Assembly (NCBI GenBank): GCA_024743175.1
Contig: JANSXA010000003.1
Coordinates: 434,001 to 498,000, forward strand
Length of the DNA stretch: 64,000 nucleotides
Direction: 5' to 3'
Source of the DNA: Pseudomonadaceae bacterium
GTDB taxonomy: Bacteria > Pseudomonadota > Gammaproteobacteria > Pseudomonadales > Azotimanducaceae
Part shown: in pieces, positions 43,637-52,720 of the stretch
Layout of the letters: each line of letters opens with the position of its first letter
Position numbering within the stretch: the first letter of the stretch is position 1
The notes under the pieces: model-generated
What the model saw: the letters and a program-made list of their open reading frames with translations, nothing else
What the model was told of the DNA's origin: nothing
Database searches by the model: none
Position numbers and translations under genes: made by a program

Positions 43637-44767
43637 ATGGGACAACTGATCGATGGCACCTGGCAGGACGATAAACAGATATCGTCAGGTGAAAGTTTTG
43701 AGCGCAAGGCGTCTGAGTTTCGCCACTGGCTGTCTGCTCCAAATGATCCTGCGGGTAACGAGGTGCCGGCAGCAAGCCTGGACGCAGATGTGCAGATCTT
43801 TGCAGCTGCAAAAAACCGATACCACCTCTATGTGGCCTGGGCATGTCCATGGGCTCACCGCACGCTGATCTTTCGAAAGCTGAAAGGTCTGGAATCGCTT
43901 ATATCTGTCTCCATAGCTCAACCTCATATGGGTGACTCCGGTTGGGTTTTTGATCAGTCTAGCGGGGAAGTAGGGCACACGGCTTCTAACCATAATGATC
44001 TGCCGGATACTGACAGCACTCCCGATACAATTAATCACAAAAATGCCCTATACGAAATCTATCAACTTTCTGACCCGGAGTTTACCGGGCGGGTAACAGT
44101 GCCGGTGTTATGGGACACAAAACATGGGCAGATTGTTAACAATGAATCTGCAGATATTATCAGGATGTTCAACTTCGCCTTTGATGATCTGGGTGCCCAA
44201 CCCGGCGATTTTTATCCGTCTGAAAAGCGCGAAGAAATCGACTCTTTAAACGAACGCATTTATTCAACAGTGAACAACGGGGTGTATAAAGCAGGGTTTG
44301 CAAAGAGCCAGAGCGCTTATGATTCGGCGGTTGAAGAACTGTTTGATACCTTATCCTGGCTGGAAACCCGTCTGGCCCGGCAGCGGTTTCTGTTGGGAGA
44401 TGAAACAACCGAGGCGGATTGGCGCCTGTTGCCAACGCTGCTGCGTTTCGATGCCATTTATGCGTTACATTTCAAATGCAGTAAACGCCGTATCATAGAT
44501 TTCCCTAATCTCTGGGCCTACACACGCGACCTTTATCAGCATCCAGGCATCGCTGATACGTTCCGGTTAGCCCCGACGATGCAGCATTACTACACGAGCC
44601 ATCCTGAGATCAATCCGACAGGTATTGTAGCCAGTGCACCAGCGTTGCAGCTTGATGCATCGCATCGCCGTAAGGCAATGACCGCTGATCCAGATAGCCA
44701 GTTAACTGAGGACGCGGGTGTAATTGCACCGCGCCCTGTCCAAGCCAACCGAGGAATACTGTGTTAA
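43637..44767 (+). CDS. Glutathionyl-hydroquinone reductase (YqjG/ECM4-like glutathione transferase)
   Basis: 376 residues. The catalytic Cys is in AWACPWAHRTLIFRKL; HMGDSGWVFD, TVPVLWDTKHGQIVNNESADIIRMF and the C-terminal helix block (TEADWRLLPTLLRFDAIY) are typical of the Xi class, which reduces glutathionylated hydroquinones. About 45 extra C-terminal residues follow the usual end. It overlaps the next gene by 7 bases. Confidence 0.93.
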   Translation: MGQLIDGTWQDDKQISSGESFERKASEFRHWLSAPNDPAGNEVPAASLDADVQIFAAAKNRYHLYVAWACPWAHRTLIFRKLKGLESLISVSIAQPHMGDSGWVFDQSSGEVGHTASNHNDLPDTDSTPDTINHKNALYEIYQLSDPEFTGRVTVPVLWDTKHGQIVNNESADIIRMFNFAFDDLGAQPGDFYPSEKREEIDSLNERIYSTVNNGVYKAGFAKSQSAYDSAVEELFDTLSWLETRLARQRFLLGDETTEADWRLLPTLLRFDAIYALHFKCSKRRIIDFPNLWAYTRDLYQHPGIADTFRLAPTMQHYYTSHPEINPTGIVASAPALQLDASHRRKAMTADPDSQLTEDAGVIAPRPVQANRGILC

Positions 44768-45312
44768 AGCCATTATCGAATGTAAAAAAACCGCGAGACA
44801 AAAATGCAAAGAAGACAACCTTTCTAACCTATGCTCAGCTTATAGATACCACACAGAATCTGGTGGGACTATCAGCAGACAAGTTGCAGCAGGTGGTTGA
44901 CACACGCCTTGCTACAGCGTCGGGTAGTGACAGGCTAACGATGCTTCTGGGTGAAGTGTGTGATGTTCAAGCAACTCTCAAAGAAGACATTGAAAAACAC
45001 CTGCAACGGTCCAACCCGCTGTATTTCGAGACTTACACACAGTTTACTTCTGCCGAGCTTGTAAACGAGTTGAATAAGCCAAGACCGGGATTTTATGAAT
45101 CTGACGCTGATGTAAGTGCTCCAGATAAAGACCACAGCAACGTTCTGGACGCGGCTGTAAATCTGAATGGGGCGTTGTCGGACTTGTTTGAAGACCTGGC
45201 TGCTCGCGCTGATGTCGATGAAATTAAGGGTCAGCTGGTGGCACTGCATGATCTGGTAGCCGGGTACAATAAACGCATATCCGGATCGATTGCTGCGATT
45301 GGCAAAATTTAG
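44761..45312 (+). CDS. Uncharacterised helical cytoplasmic protein
   Basis: 183 residues with a GTG start overlapping the previous stop. Predicted all-helical, no signal or membrane segment. Visible blocks: FLTYAQLIDTTQNLVGLSADK, MLLGEVCDVQATLKEDIEKHL and a C-terminal helix LHDLVAGYNKRISGSIAAIG. It resembles four-helix ferritin-like proteins in outline but has no clear ExxH motif. Function unknown; coupling to the hydroquinone reductase suggests a redox-stress role. Confidence 0.7.
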   Translation: MLKPLSNVKKPRDKNAKKTTFLTYAQLIDTTQNLVGLSADKLQQVVDTRLATASGSDRLTMLLGEVCDVQATLKEDIEKHLQRSNPLYFETYTQFTSAELVNELNKPRPGFYESDADVSAPDKDHSNVLDAAVNLNGALSDLFEDLAARADVDEIKGQLVALHDLVAGYNKRISGSIAAIGKI

Positions 45313-45324
45313 AATCAGCTGATC

Positions 45325-45477
45325 GTGGCGAAAGAGAGTTCTGATATTAAACCGCTGGTTATTGTAACCGGAGCAGATGGTGAGATTAAGCTAATGAGAA
45401 TCATACTTCTGGTCGCTGGGTTACTTCTGACAATGCGTGTTTTGCATCTGATGCTTCCATCATCATGGCTGAGATAG
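45325..45477 (+). CDS. Possible small membrane peptide
   Basis: A 50-residue frame from GTG 45325, with ATG 45394 as an alternative. The N-terminal half is polar (VAKESSDIKPLVIVTGADGE) and the second half hydrophobic (IILLVAGLLLTMRVLHLML). No strong ribosome site. From here to the kinase start (45478-45708) I see no gene; only a weak AAAACC / GGTTTT hairpin with a T run at about 45566-45590. Confidence 0.3.
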   Translation: MAKESSDIKPLVIVTGADGEIKLMRIILLVAGLLLTMRVLHLMLPSSWLR

Positions 45478-45708
45478 TCATCGTTCTGAATCATTTTCCA
45501 ACTGACGACGACAAATCCTATCTAACTGAAATCGCGCAGGATACCGAGAGTTCAGCTGATTAAAACCGTTTGATAGAGAGGTTTTTTTGCTGGACCGGTC
45601 TGTAGTGCAGTGGACAGTGAGTTTTGACCATGCTGTGTTCTGGGTGGGTATGTATTGTTTGAAGACCAAAGATTGCTAGACTGAAGATAGTTTTATTGGT
45701 CGGAGTTA

Positions 45709-48108
45709 TTGACCCATCATTTCAGCAAGTCAGACCTGCAATTGAGTATTTTGAAACTCCGCCACAATTGGCTACCTCTGGTATTTTTACTTCTCGGCCT
45801 GCTGCTCGTGATGTGGCTGGGTATTGCAGGAAAAAGTAACAATGCCGAGCGTATTGGTCTTGAGACCCGAATTACCGCCGAGCAGCTCAAGCTCCGTATA
45901 GAATCGTGCTTCGATGCGCGTGCCAGCCTGGTGCGCACCCTGGCCAGCTACCCTTGGCAATCGACCGACCAGGTTATCTCCGACTGGGCTGAGCGAGCCA
46001 GCGCCTTACTGCCGCTGTACACGGGGATTCAGGCGCTCAACTTTGTCGACAGAGATGGCATCATCCGTGTTGTCTATCCGATCGAACCTAACCTTGCTGC
46101 GCTTGACGCCAACCTGACAATGAACCCTAACGTATCAGTTCTGGACGCATTGCAGCGGGCAGGAAAAAATGGCGCGCTGGCGCGGACGGACATCCTTGAG
46201 CTGTTGCAGGGTGGCAAAGGCTTTGCTTTGTATAAGCCACTCTCAGGGCCCAACGGCCAACCGTTAGGGTACGTGAATGGCGTGTTCCGCATCGAAGCAC
46301 TGATAGATTCCTGCTTACCAGAGGGGCGGCTGCGACGGAATTTTGCATTTGACCTGATCGACGATGGCGCTGTTTTTTACGAACAGGTCGATCCACGCCT
46401 GACTTCGAGCAGCCCTTACCAGACCAACCTTAGAATCAACGTTACTGACAACGACTGGCAATTTACAATCGCACCGCTGACAAGCTACCTCGCGGCGACA
46501 GACGATTTTCTCGACGACATCTGGATTGGTTTAGGCGTCCTGCTGACCACGTTACTGACGCTTGCACTTCGGTTTGCATTAGTCAAGCAACGCGACATAG
46601 AGGCTCGTGAAGACGAGTATCGTTTGCTTGTCGAGAATCAGACTGATCTTGTTGTGAAGGTCACTAATGATGGTGAGTTCCAATACGTCAGTCCCAGCTA
46701 TTGTGAATTGTTTGGCAAAACCGAAGCTGAACTGCTTGGGAAGACTTTTTTGCCGCTTGTGCATGAGGATGATCGTGAGCTCACTGAGCGTTCACTGCAG
46801 CGCTTGAGCCAGCCCCCATACACGTCGTATCACGAACAACGCGCGATGACAAAAAACGGCTGGCGTTGGCTGGCATGGTCCAATCGCGCTGTGCTTGACG
46901 ATCGCGGAGAGGTGGTGGGCATAACGGCTGTTGGCCGCGACGTTACCGAGACCAAACGTCTCGAAGAGCGCGTAGCGCACTCACAAAAGATGCGTGCAAT
47001 GGGTGAGTTGGCAGGTGGTATTACCCACGACTTTAACAATCTGCTGCAGGTTATCCTGGGTAATGTGGAATTCCTGTTGCTCAGTGACAAACACGATGTT
47101 GAGACGCGAACCGCGTTGGAGAACGTGCGTGACGTCGGCACGCGGGCAATGAATCTGACCAAGAAACTTGCGACCCTGAGCCGCCAGGACGTGCCGCGCC
47201 CGGAGCTGTTCGACGTCAACACATTTCTGGCAGAACTTGAGGAACTGCTTGGCCACACCCTTCCAGCCTCTGTGGATTTAACGGTGACACCTGCAGGTTC
47301 GCCGCTGTCTTTGTATGGCGACCGCTCGCAGCTCGAACAGGTCATGCTCAACCTGTGCTTCAATGCACGCGACGCTGTGGCATCTAACGGTTGTATACAC
47401 GTACAAGCCACTCGACAAACAGCTGATGAGGTTGAGCTGCAGTCTGACTCTCCATCGGCTGCGGACGATTATGTTGTCATCACGATTGAGGACAATGGCC
47501 AGGGTATTGATGCAAAAGTCCTGCCTCGTATTTTCGACCCGTTTTTTACTACGAAAGAAACCACCACAGGTACAGGGCTGGGCCTTGCAAACAGTTACAG
47601 CATCGTCGAGGCGCACAATGGCAGAATAACCGTTGACTCGACACCTGGCGAAGGCAGCTGCTTTTCTGTTTATCTACCGCTGTCGACAGCTGAGCAGGGC
47701 GAAATTGACGCGAGTCGTGAAACAACTGCTCCGACGATGACACGCGAACCTGACAGCAGGAAGGGTCTGGTTCTTGTCGCGGACGATAACCCTCAGCTGC
47801 TAGAGCTTACCTGCAAAATACTGCAGAAAATGGGGTATGAAACTTGTGCAGCTGCAGATGGCAGGCAGGCGCTGGATCTCTACGAAGCGCGTCAGGAGGA
47901 AATCCGACTGCTGGTGCTCGACCTTGTTATGCCCCAGATGAGTGGTCAGGAGGTTGCTGCAGCAGTTCGTCAACGCTCTGAAGATGTGCCTATCCTGTTT
48001 GTCTCGGGATATGTACCGGAGCAGACAGAGAGCACTTTGCAGGAACCTTTGCTTCGCAAACCTTATTCTATCAAGGCGTTCACTAAGGCTCTGGACGATC
48101 TTGGTTAG
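45709..48108 (+). CDS. Membrane-bound PAS hybrid histidine kinase (CHASE-like sensor)
   Basis: 799 residues with a TTG start after CGGAG; no better start exists before the first membrane segment. Two membrane segments (about 24-40 and 273-290) flank a periplasmic CHASE-like domain ([19 protein letters not shown]). Then a PAS domain (about 305-425), a HisKA domain with His440 ([12 protein letters not shown]), an HATPase ([17 protein letters not shown]) and a C-terminal receiver with Asp738 ([12 protein letters not shown]). It probably senses a small periplasmic ligand. No cognate regulator adjoins it. Confidence 0.92.
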   Translation: MTHHFSKSDLQLSILKLRHNWLPLVFLLLGLLLVMWLGIAGKSNNAERIGLETRITAEQLKLRIESCFDARASLVRTLASYPWQSTDQVISDWAERASALLPLYTGIQALNFVDRDGIIRVVYPIEPNLAALDANLTMNPNVSVLDALQRAGKNGALARTDILELLQGGKGFALYKPLSGPNGQPLGYVNGVFRIEALIDSCLPEGRLRRNFAFDLIDDGAVFYEQVDPRLTSSSPYQTNLRINVTDNDWQFTIAPLTSYLAATDDFLDDIWIGLGVLLTTLLTLALRFALVKQRDIEAREDEYRLLVENQTDLVVKVTNDGEFQYVSPSYCELFGKTEAELLGKTFLPLVHEDDRELTERSLQRLSQPPYTSYHEQRAMTKNGWRWLAWSNRAVLDDRGEVVGITAVGRDVTETKRLEERVAHSQKMRAMGELAGGITHDFNNLLQVILGNVEFLLLSDKHDVETRTALENVRDVGTRAMNLTKKLATLSRQDVPRPELFDVNTFLAELEELLGHTLPASVDLTVTPAGSPLSLYGDRSQLEQVMLNLCFNARDAVASNGCIHVQATRQTADEVELQSDSPSAADDYVVITIEDNGQGIDAKVLPRIFDPFFTTKETTTGTGLGLANSYSIVEAHNGRITVDSTPGEGSCFSVYLPLSTAEQGEIDASRETTAPTMTREPDSRKGLVLVADDNPQLLELTCKILQKMGYETCAAADGRQALDLYEARQEEIRLLVLDLVMPQMSGQEVAAAVRQRSEDVPILFVSGYVPEQTESTLQEPLLRKPYSIKAFTKALDDLG

Positions 48109-48148
48109 TGTTGATCGCAAATTTGATTATTTGAAGAAGGTGATTCTT

Positions 48149-48661
48149 ATGGTCCGTAAGTTATTTGCTGTACTGTTTATAGCCATGGCGAGCTCAGGAT
48201 TCGCAGAAAGTGAAGCCTCCAAAATCCAAAGCACAATTGATCAGACGGTGTGGAAGACCTTCCAGGCTGCCTTTGAAGCTTTAGACGGCGAGGCGCTTAA
48301 CTCGGTGTACGCGGATGAGGTGCTGCGGGTTACGCCGGAAGGATTGGATGTGACGCAACGGTTTAAAAAAACAAACCAGACGCGATTTCTGGAAAATCGG
48401 CAAAAAGGTGAAGGTGTTGCGCTGGATTTCTGGTTCGATACCCGCCATACCAACGCAGGAGTTTCTTACGATACTGGTTTTTATCGTGTCACGGTGACGT
48501 CCCCAAATGGAGAGCAATCCTACGCATACGGTCAATTCCACATCGTGTTAAAGAATATCGAAGGCCAATGGAAAATTGTGCAGGATTGGGACACAGCAAA
48601 GATTGGTGGTCAGCCTATCACTGAGGACGATTTTAATCGGCGGCAGCCTGTCAGGTTCTGA
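48149..48661 (+). CDS. Secreted NTF2-like (SnoaL/DUF4440 type) protein
   Basis: 170 residues from ATG 48149 (AAGAAGG upstream); a longer frame reaches 47942 but that part overlaps the kinase. Signal peptide ends SSGFAES. The mature part has the NTF2 pattern: a first helix TFQAAFEALDGEALNSVYADE and final strands GQFHIVLKNIEGQWKIVQDWD. Usual role of such secreted forms is unknown. Confidence 0.85.
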   Translation: MVRKLFAVLFIAMASSGFAESEASKIQSTIDQTVWKTFQAAFEALDGEALNSVYADEVLRVTPEGLDVTQRFKKTNQTRFLENRQKGEGVALDFWFDTRHTNAGVSYDTGFYRVTVTSPNGEQSYAYGQFHIVLKNIEGQWKIVQDWDTAKIGGQPITEDDFNRRQPVRF

Positions 48662-48733
48662 TCACAACCCTGAATTGCGGCGCCTTCGATTCAATTGGTG
48701 TAGCCTGAGACTAAATCAGCAGCGGGAAAAACA

Positions 48734-49345
48734 ATGCCGACACCTATCGAGCTGGAAATCTTCACGGACTATATATGACCCTGGTGTTATCTCAGTACCG
48801 GGCGTATTGAAAAACTCAGAGCTGAATTTGATATCAATGTGACCTGGGTGCATTTTCCATTGCACCCTGAAACGCCAGACGCTGGCATCAGCATAGAAGA
48901 ACTGTTTGCCGGGCGCGATATCGACATTGAAGCCATGTATACGCGCATGAAAAGTTTGATGGACGAAGAAAACCTGCCCTACGGTCGGCGCACACATACC
49001 TACAACAGCCGTCTGGCCCAGGAACTGGGCAAGTGGGCGGAGACGCAAGCCGGTGGTGAGGCTATACACGAAGCCTTGTATAAAGCGTACTTTGTTGACG
49101 GTCTGAATATCGCGGAACCGGATGTCCTGGTTGATATAGCAGCCGCTGTTGGCCTGCCAGCCGAAGCAGCGCGGGCGGTGCTGGATACGCGTAGTTTCAA
49201 GTCAGCAGTAGATGCGGATTGGGCTAAGTCACGACAGTACGGAGTGACCGGTGTACCCACGTTTGTCGCAGGGGGTTACGGCGTTGTAGGTGCGCAACCT
49301 TATGAAACCCTGGTCGCATTGATGGAGCAGGTTTCCCCCCCATAA
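48734..49345 (+). CDS. DsbA/FrnE-like thiol oxidoreductase with UGA at the active site, probable selenoprotein
   Basis: 203 residues if UGA is read. From ATG 48734 the frame gives MPTPIELEIFTDYI, then TGA (48776-48778), then PWCYLSTGRIEKL and the rest of a FrnE/DsbA-family protein without frame change (QYGVTGVPTFVAGG near the C-terminus is the cis-Pro region). In this family the position is the first Cys of CPWC, so the motif would be U-P-W-C. A candidate SECIS hairpin lies at 48792-48810. The protein has no signal peptide, so it would act in the cytoplasm. Alternative: a disrupted gene translated from a later start. Confidence 0.85.
48792..48810 (+). promoter_or_regulatory. Candidate bacterial SECIS element
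   Basis: Hairpin TCAGTAC-CGGGC-GTATTGA: 7 base pairs (one G-U) and a 5-base loop with G in its second position. The loop begins 20 bases after the UGA, inside the range known for bacterial SECIS elements, where SelB binds a short stem-loop just downstream of the Sec codon. Confidence 0.65.
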
Positions 49346-49389
49346 TCTTGTATTTTCAAACGGAGTCTTCTCAAAGCGTGTGATTTGCG

Positions 49390-51000
49390 TCAGTAACTTT
49401 CCCGTATCAATTCAAACAGGGGGTCCAGGTAGATTCGGCGTTCGACCGGCAGGTATTGAAAGTTGACACCCAGATCAGACAGCTCCCAGAATTGTTCTCG
49501 ATCATCTGCCAGCATGATCTGACGCAGACGTTCGAGCCGTTCAAACCGCTCTCCGCGTAGGTCCCGTGCAATTCGCTTTGCCCTTGTATCATCGCCGTGC
49601 ATGAGAAACAGCGTCGCTAACTGAACTTGCGCTCGACGAACGCCGAGCAGGCTGGATTCCTGCAATTCAACATTTTCCTCTTTGATCTCGATGTCGAGGT
49701 TCAACAGACAGTCAAGCAGCGCATCCAAACTGTCAGATTTTTCCTGAATGGCCTTCTCAACAAGGCGCATGACGTAAAATGCCGCGCTTTCCAGTAAGAA
49801 CGAAGCGCCGGTATTGTGCGCATACTGTCCATATATGCGCAGGTAATCGGCTACTTCCTCGCACTTTTTACCCTGCCCATTAACCAGCAGCCATTCGGCG
49901 ATTAAACGATATTGATTCATCAAATAATAGGCGGTGCGTCGGTCACCAGCGTTTATCGTCTCTCGCAGGTAACTGTTAAAGACACTGATGGAAAGGTCCA
50001 GCAACCATGGTCTGTTGCCACTGAAACCTGTTGCAATGCGCTGGGTGTTGATGCCAATGAGGTTGGCGACATCACGCTCCCGCATCGCAGCCTGGCCCAT
50101 CAGCGATAAATAGCGGCGGAATACCTTCCGTTCCACCCAGATACCCTGATCTTCGATCGTCGCAATTGTTTCTGGAGCCAGTGCTATGAAGTCTGCATCC
50201 TCTGCAACGCCCCGGCTCATATCAAACCACTCATTGGGTAGTTCGTCGCGGATCTGCACATAGTCGATAACAAAGCCAGCCAGCGCATTTACTGCTGCTA
50301 TGGCAATACCGCGATCACTTTGCTGAATGGCGCTGCGCGCGACGTCTTGCAATTCATCGATGGCTTCTTCTACCCGCTCTTGATTGTGTTTTATTGAGGA
50401 CGCTCGAGCTCTAAGCACCATGCGGTAGGCATCACGACATATTTTGTCGATGACGCTGATAGGTGACAAAAAGGCAAACACAAAATAGATATAAGGTATC
50501 AGGAGCAGCAGACACAGTGTGACCAGGGTCAGGGTGATCGCGAAACCAGCTTGTGGCAGCACCGCATGCGGACCGCTGGAATCCAAGGCAGCGGCAATCC
50601 ATATACATTGCACTGTCGTTACGACAAATATACCCAGTACGGCAAGATTAACCGGCTCTCGCAGGAACAGTCGGGTGATTTGATGGCTGTATCGAGTAGC
50701 GGCCAGTTCGACTACGATTGCCACCACGGTGATTGCAATCGCAAGTACTGCAGCGACCACTTCTGCAGCGCTGGAAAGCGTGTCTAATGCTGCCTGAGTA
50801 TCCAAACTCACCAGCCATGCGATAGGCCGCAATACAACGTCGAGAGATGTGTCACCTAAAACCGCCTGGAAGAATAGCACCAGCAGGCAAACAGCAGATA
50901 AGCCGAAAAAAAGCAGCGCAGGCACTTTGAGTGGTCGGTAAGTCGAGTGTCGAGGACTTTGTTTGATCATGCACGCAGAGTGCAGCAATTGCAGGGTCAT
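49390..51000 (-). CDS. DUF2254-like inner-membrane protein (second copy)
   Basis: 536 residues; ATG 51000 used, ATG 50970 also possible. Four hydrophobic segments are visible: LLFFGLSAVCLLVLFFQAVL, VVAAVLAIAITVVAIVVELA, LAVLGIFVVTTVQCIWIAAAL and a fourth before FAFLSPISVID. The AATRYSHQITRLFLREP loop corresponds to the SNIGPRLIDNFMRD loop of the 17229 protein. A long helical C-terminal part follows. Function unknown. Confidence 0.75.
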   Translation of the reverse strand: MTLQLLHSACMIKQSPRHSTYRPLKVPALLFFGLSAVCLLVLFFQAVLGDTSLDVVLRPIAWLVSLDTQAALDTLSSAAEVVAAVLAIAITVVAIVVELAATRYSHQITRLFLREPVNLAVLGIFVVTTVQCIWIAAALDSSGPHAVLPQAGFAITLTLVTLCLLLLIPYIYFVFAFLSPISVIDKICRDAYRMVLRARASSIKHNQERVEEAIDELQDVARSAIQQSDRGIAIAAVNALAGFVIDYVQIRDELPNEWFDMSRGVAEDADFIALAPETIATIEDQGIWVERKVFRRYLSLMGQAAMRERDVANLIGINTQRIATGFSGNRPWLLDLSISVFNSYLRETINAGDRRTAYYLMNQYRLIAEWLLVNGQGKKCEEVADYLRIYGQYAHNTGASFLLESAAFYVMRLVEKAIQEKSDSLDALLDCLLNLDIEIKEENVELQESSLLGVRRAQVQLATLFLMHGDDTRAKRIARDLRGERFERLERLRQIMLADDREQFWELSDLGVNFQYLPVERRIYLDPLFELIRESY

Positions 51001-51331
51001 GCCAAGCTGGACGCGCGCTGATTATGTCAAAAATAGCCACCTCTCCGAATGTCCGGCGGACACAAAGGTAGCCCGTACATTATTCTGAGGCGCTGCGGTC
51101 ATTGATATTTGCCTTGTTAGTCTGCACTATGCATTGACATCTTTTCTTACGAGCTGTTGTTCAAAGGCTCACGCTGGAGCCAGTCGGGCGGGGCGTTGTG
51201 CGCAAGCTTGCACGCATAAGAAACAAAAAGCGTCAGTTGCGAAAGGTTGAAATTGCGGTCTGCACGGCAACCTCCGCGTTCTTAGCGGATTCGAGTTTTT
51301 AGTTAGTCCACATGTCCAAGGGAGACCTGAT
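51001..51331. other. Intergenic region, no feature recognised
   Basis: 331 bases between divergent genes. Apart from a short palindrome GTCCGGCGGAC near 51050, I see no promoter of recognisable type and no sigma-54-like site with correct spacing. Confidence 0.5.
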
Positions 51332-52720
51332 GTGAAAACATCTATGAAGAAATTATCCAGAGCTATGCGCAGCACCTGTCTCCCAGGCAGATCTCTGGCT
51401 GGTGGATTTGTTATGACGGCAATTCTAACGCTTGCACCACAAGCGCAAGCGGTACTCATTGATGCCGGTACGCTTTATCTGGAATTGAACAGTGCTGTCT
51501 CTCAGGTTCGCTGGGGTGATCGCCCGGGAGGAGAGGCGGATGCTATCCAGCCGCTTCGTGTTGTTAAGAAATGTGAAGTTGATGAGCAGAACACGGCTGA
51601 TCCTGACCTGATTGGACTTGTCGGCAGCGGTACTGTGGGTCTGAGTTTTAACTCTCTGGGGATTGCGAGTTCGAAAGGTGTTGGCTGCGGCAGGTTGGAA
51701 AGCCGGTTAGGCGGCCAGCAGGTCAATCAATCGCTGACACTTGGATTTGCTTCAGCGCTTTCAGGCGTCAAAGCGATAGAGGTTAATCTGGATCTTGAAC
51801 TGAAAGGTAACGTTGAAGCCAGTCTGATAACAAGTCTGGACGGCGCTCAGACGGGGGCCTGGTCTTTGTTGAGCGGCAGCAATGCTGTCGGTTCACTCGG
51901 ATGCGATGCCGTGAGTGGTGAAATCTGTGAAAGCAGCGATGTCAATATTCTATGTCCGTCAAATTCCGATTCTGGCTCTGACAACGGCGGTACTGACAAC
52001 TGTAAGGTTGTGCTTAACGTCGAAGCAGACACGGTTTTCATTCAAGCCCTCGACGGCGAACTTGGCCTCGAAGGTGGAGGTGATAGTGGCACTGAAGCGT
52101 CTCAATTCAATCTTGCGGTTGAATTCGAAGGCGAACTTGATTGCCTTGAAAATGTCTCCATTGTTCCGACCGACCCCAGTGACGCCTACAACCTGACCAT
52201 TCGTCGCCTGACCAATCTCGATGGCTCACAGTGCGACCTGATTCCTTACGATCTTGATTTTGATGGCCAGCTGATCACGTTCGAAAAGCTCGATCTGGGG
52301 CAGTTGATTGCTCACGACATAAATGTGCAATTTGAAAACGAGTCAGTTCCCACCCCGGCTTGCTATCCTTCCTGCACAGATCTGGGGTTTATCCCAAGCA
52401 CACTACAGCAGTTTTCCGGAGCGCCGACGGAAATCGCCATTCCTGCCTGCACCGGCACGCCGGTTTTCTATGATCTCGCCGAAGCGTTTGATCCAGATAC
52501 AGGAGAGGATCTGGTTGGCGAACTCAAGATGATCACGCCACCGTCGGGCGGCTGGGTGGATCTGGAACCTTCATTGCCGGGTCTCCAGCATGGCTGCTGG
52601 TATGACCAGGATATTGATCTCCTGGGACCAGATCCGGAAACCACTGGCAATATCATTATTCGCGTTGGGCAGAAGATTTACCTTATTGGTGACTGGGCTG
52701 CACGGCGCGGAGTTCTCTAA
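51332..52720 (+). CDS. Large secreted protein of unknown function
   Basis: 462 residues, GTG 51332 (GGGAG upstream) or ATG 51344. Long signal peptide ending APQAQAVL. The mature protein is acidic, beta-rich and has many Cys (KKCEVDE, GVGCGRLES, GSLGCDAVSGEIC, DNCKVVL, GELDCLENV, PACYPSCTDLG, PACTGTP, HGCWYD), suggesting disulfides outside the cytoplasm, and a low-complexity NSDSGSDNGGTDN linker. No sorting signal or beta-barrel end. The 3' end overlaps the convergent cyclase gene by 38 bases. Confidence 0.75.
   Translation: MKTSMKKLSRAMRSTCLPGRSLAGGFVMTAILTLAPQAQAVLIDAGTLYLELNSAVSQVRWGDRPGGEADAIQPLRVVKKCEVDEQNTADPDLIGLVGSGTVGLSFNSLGIASSKGVGCGRLESRLGGQQVNQSLTLGFASALSGVKAIEVNLDLELKGNVEASLITSLDGAQTGAWSLLSGSNAVGSLGCDAVSGEICESSDVNILCPSNSDSGSDNGGTDNCKVVLNVEADTVFIQALDGELGLEGGGDSGTEASQFNLAVEFEGELDCLENVSIVPTDPSDAYNLTIRRLTNLDGSQCDLIPYDLDFDGQLITFEKLDLGQLIAHDINVQFENESVPTPACYPSCTDLGFIPSTLQQFSGAPTEIAIPACTGTPVFYDLAEAFDPDTGEDLVGELKMITPPSGGWVDLEPSLPGLQHGCWYDQDIDLLGPDPETTGNIIIRVGQKIYLIGDWAARRGVL

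Noticed and set aside
48779-48802. Alternative hairpin CCCTGGT / ACCGGG directly after the UGA
   Set aside because: Its stem has a bulge, and the loop starts only about 8 bases after the UGA, closer than known SECIS loops; the 48792-48810 hairpin fits better.
48576-48842. 88-codon plus-strand open frame between the NTF2-like and DsbA-like genes
   Set aside because: It overlaps both genes in another frame and has no family features.
50985-51003. TGGCATG...TGCAA on the minus strand at the start of the second DUF2254 gene
   Set aside because: The GG to GC spacing is off by one base, and the site overlaps the start codon.
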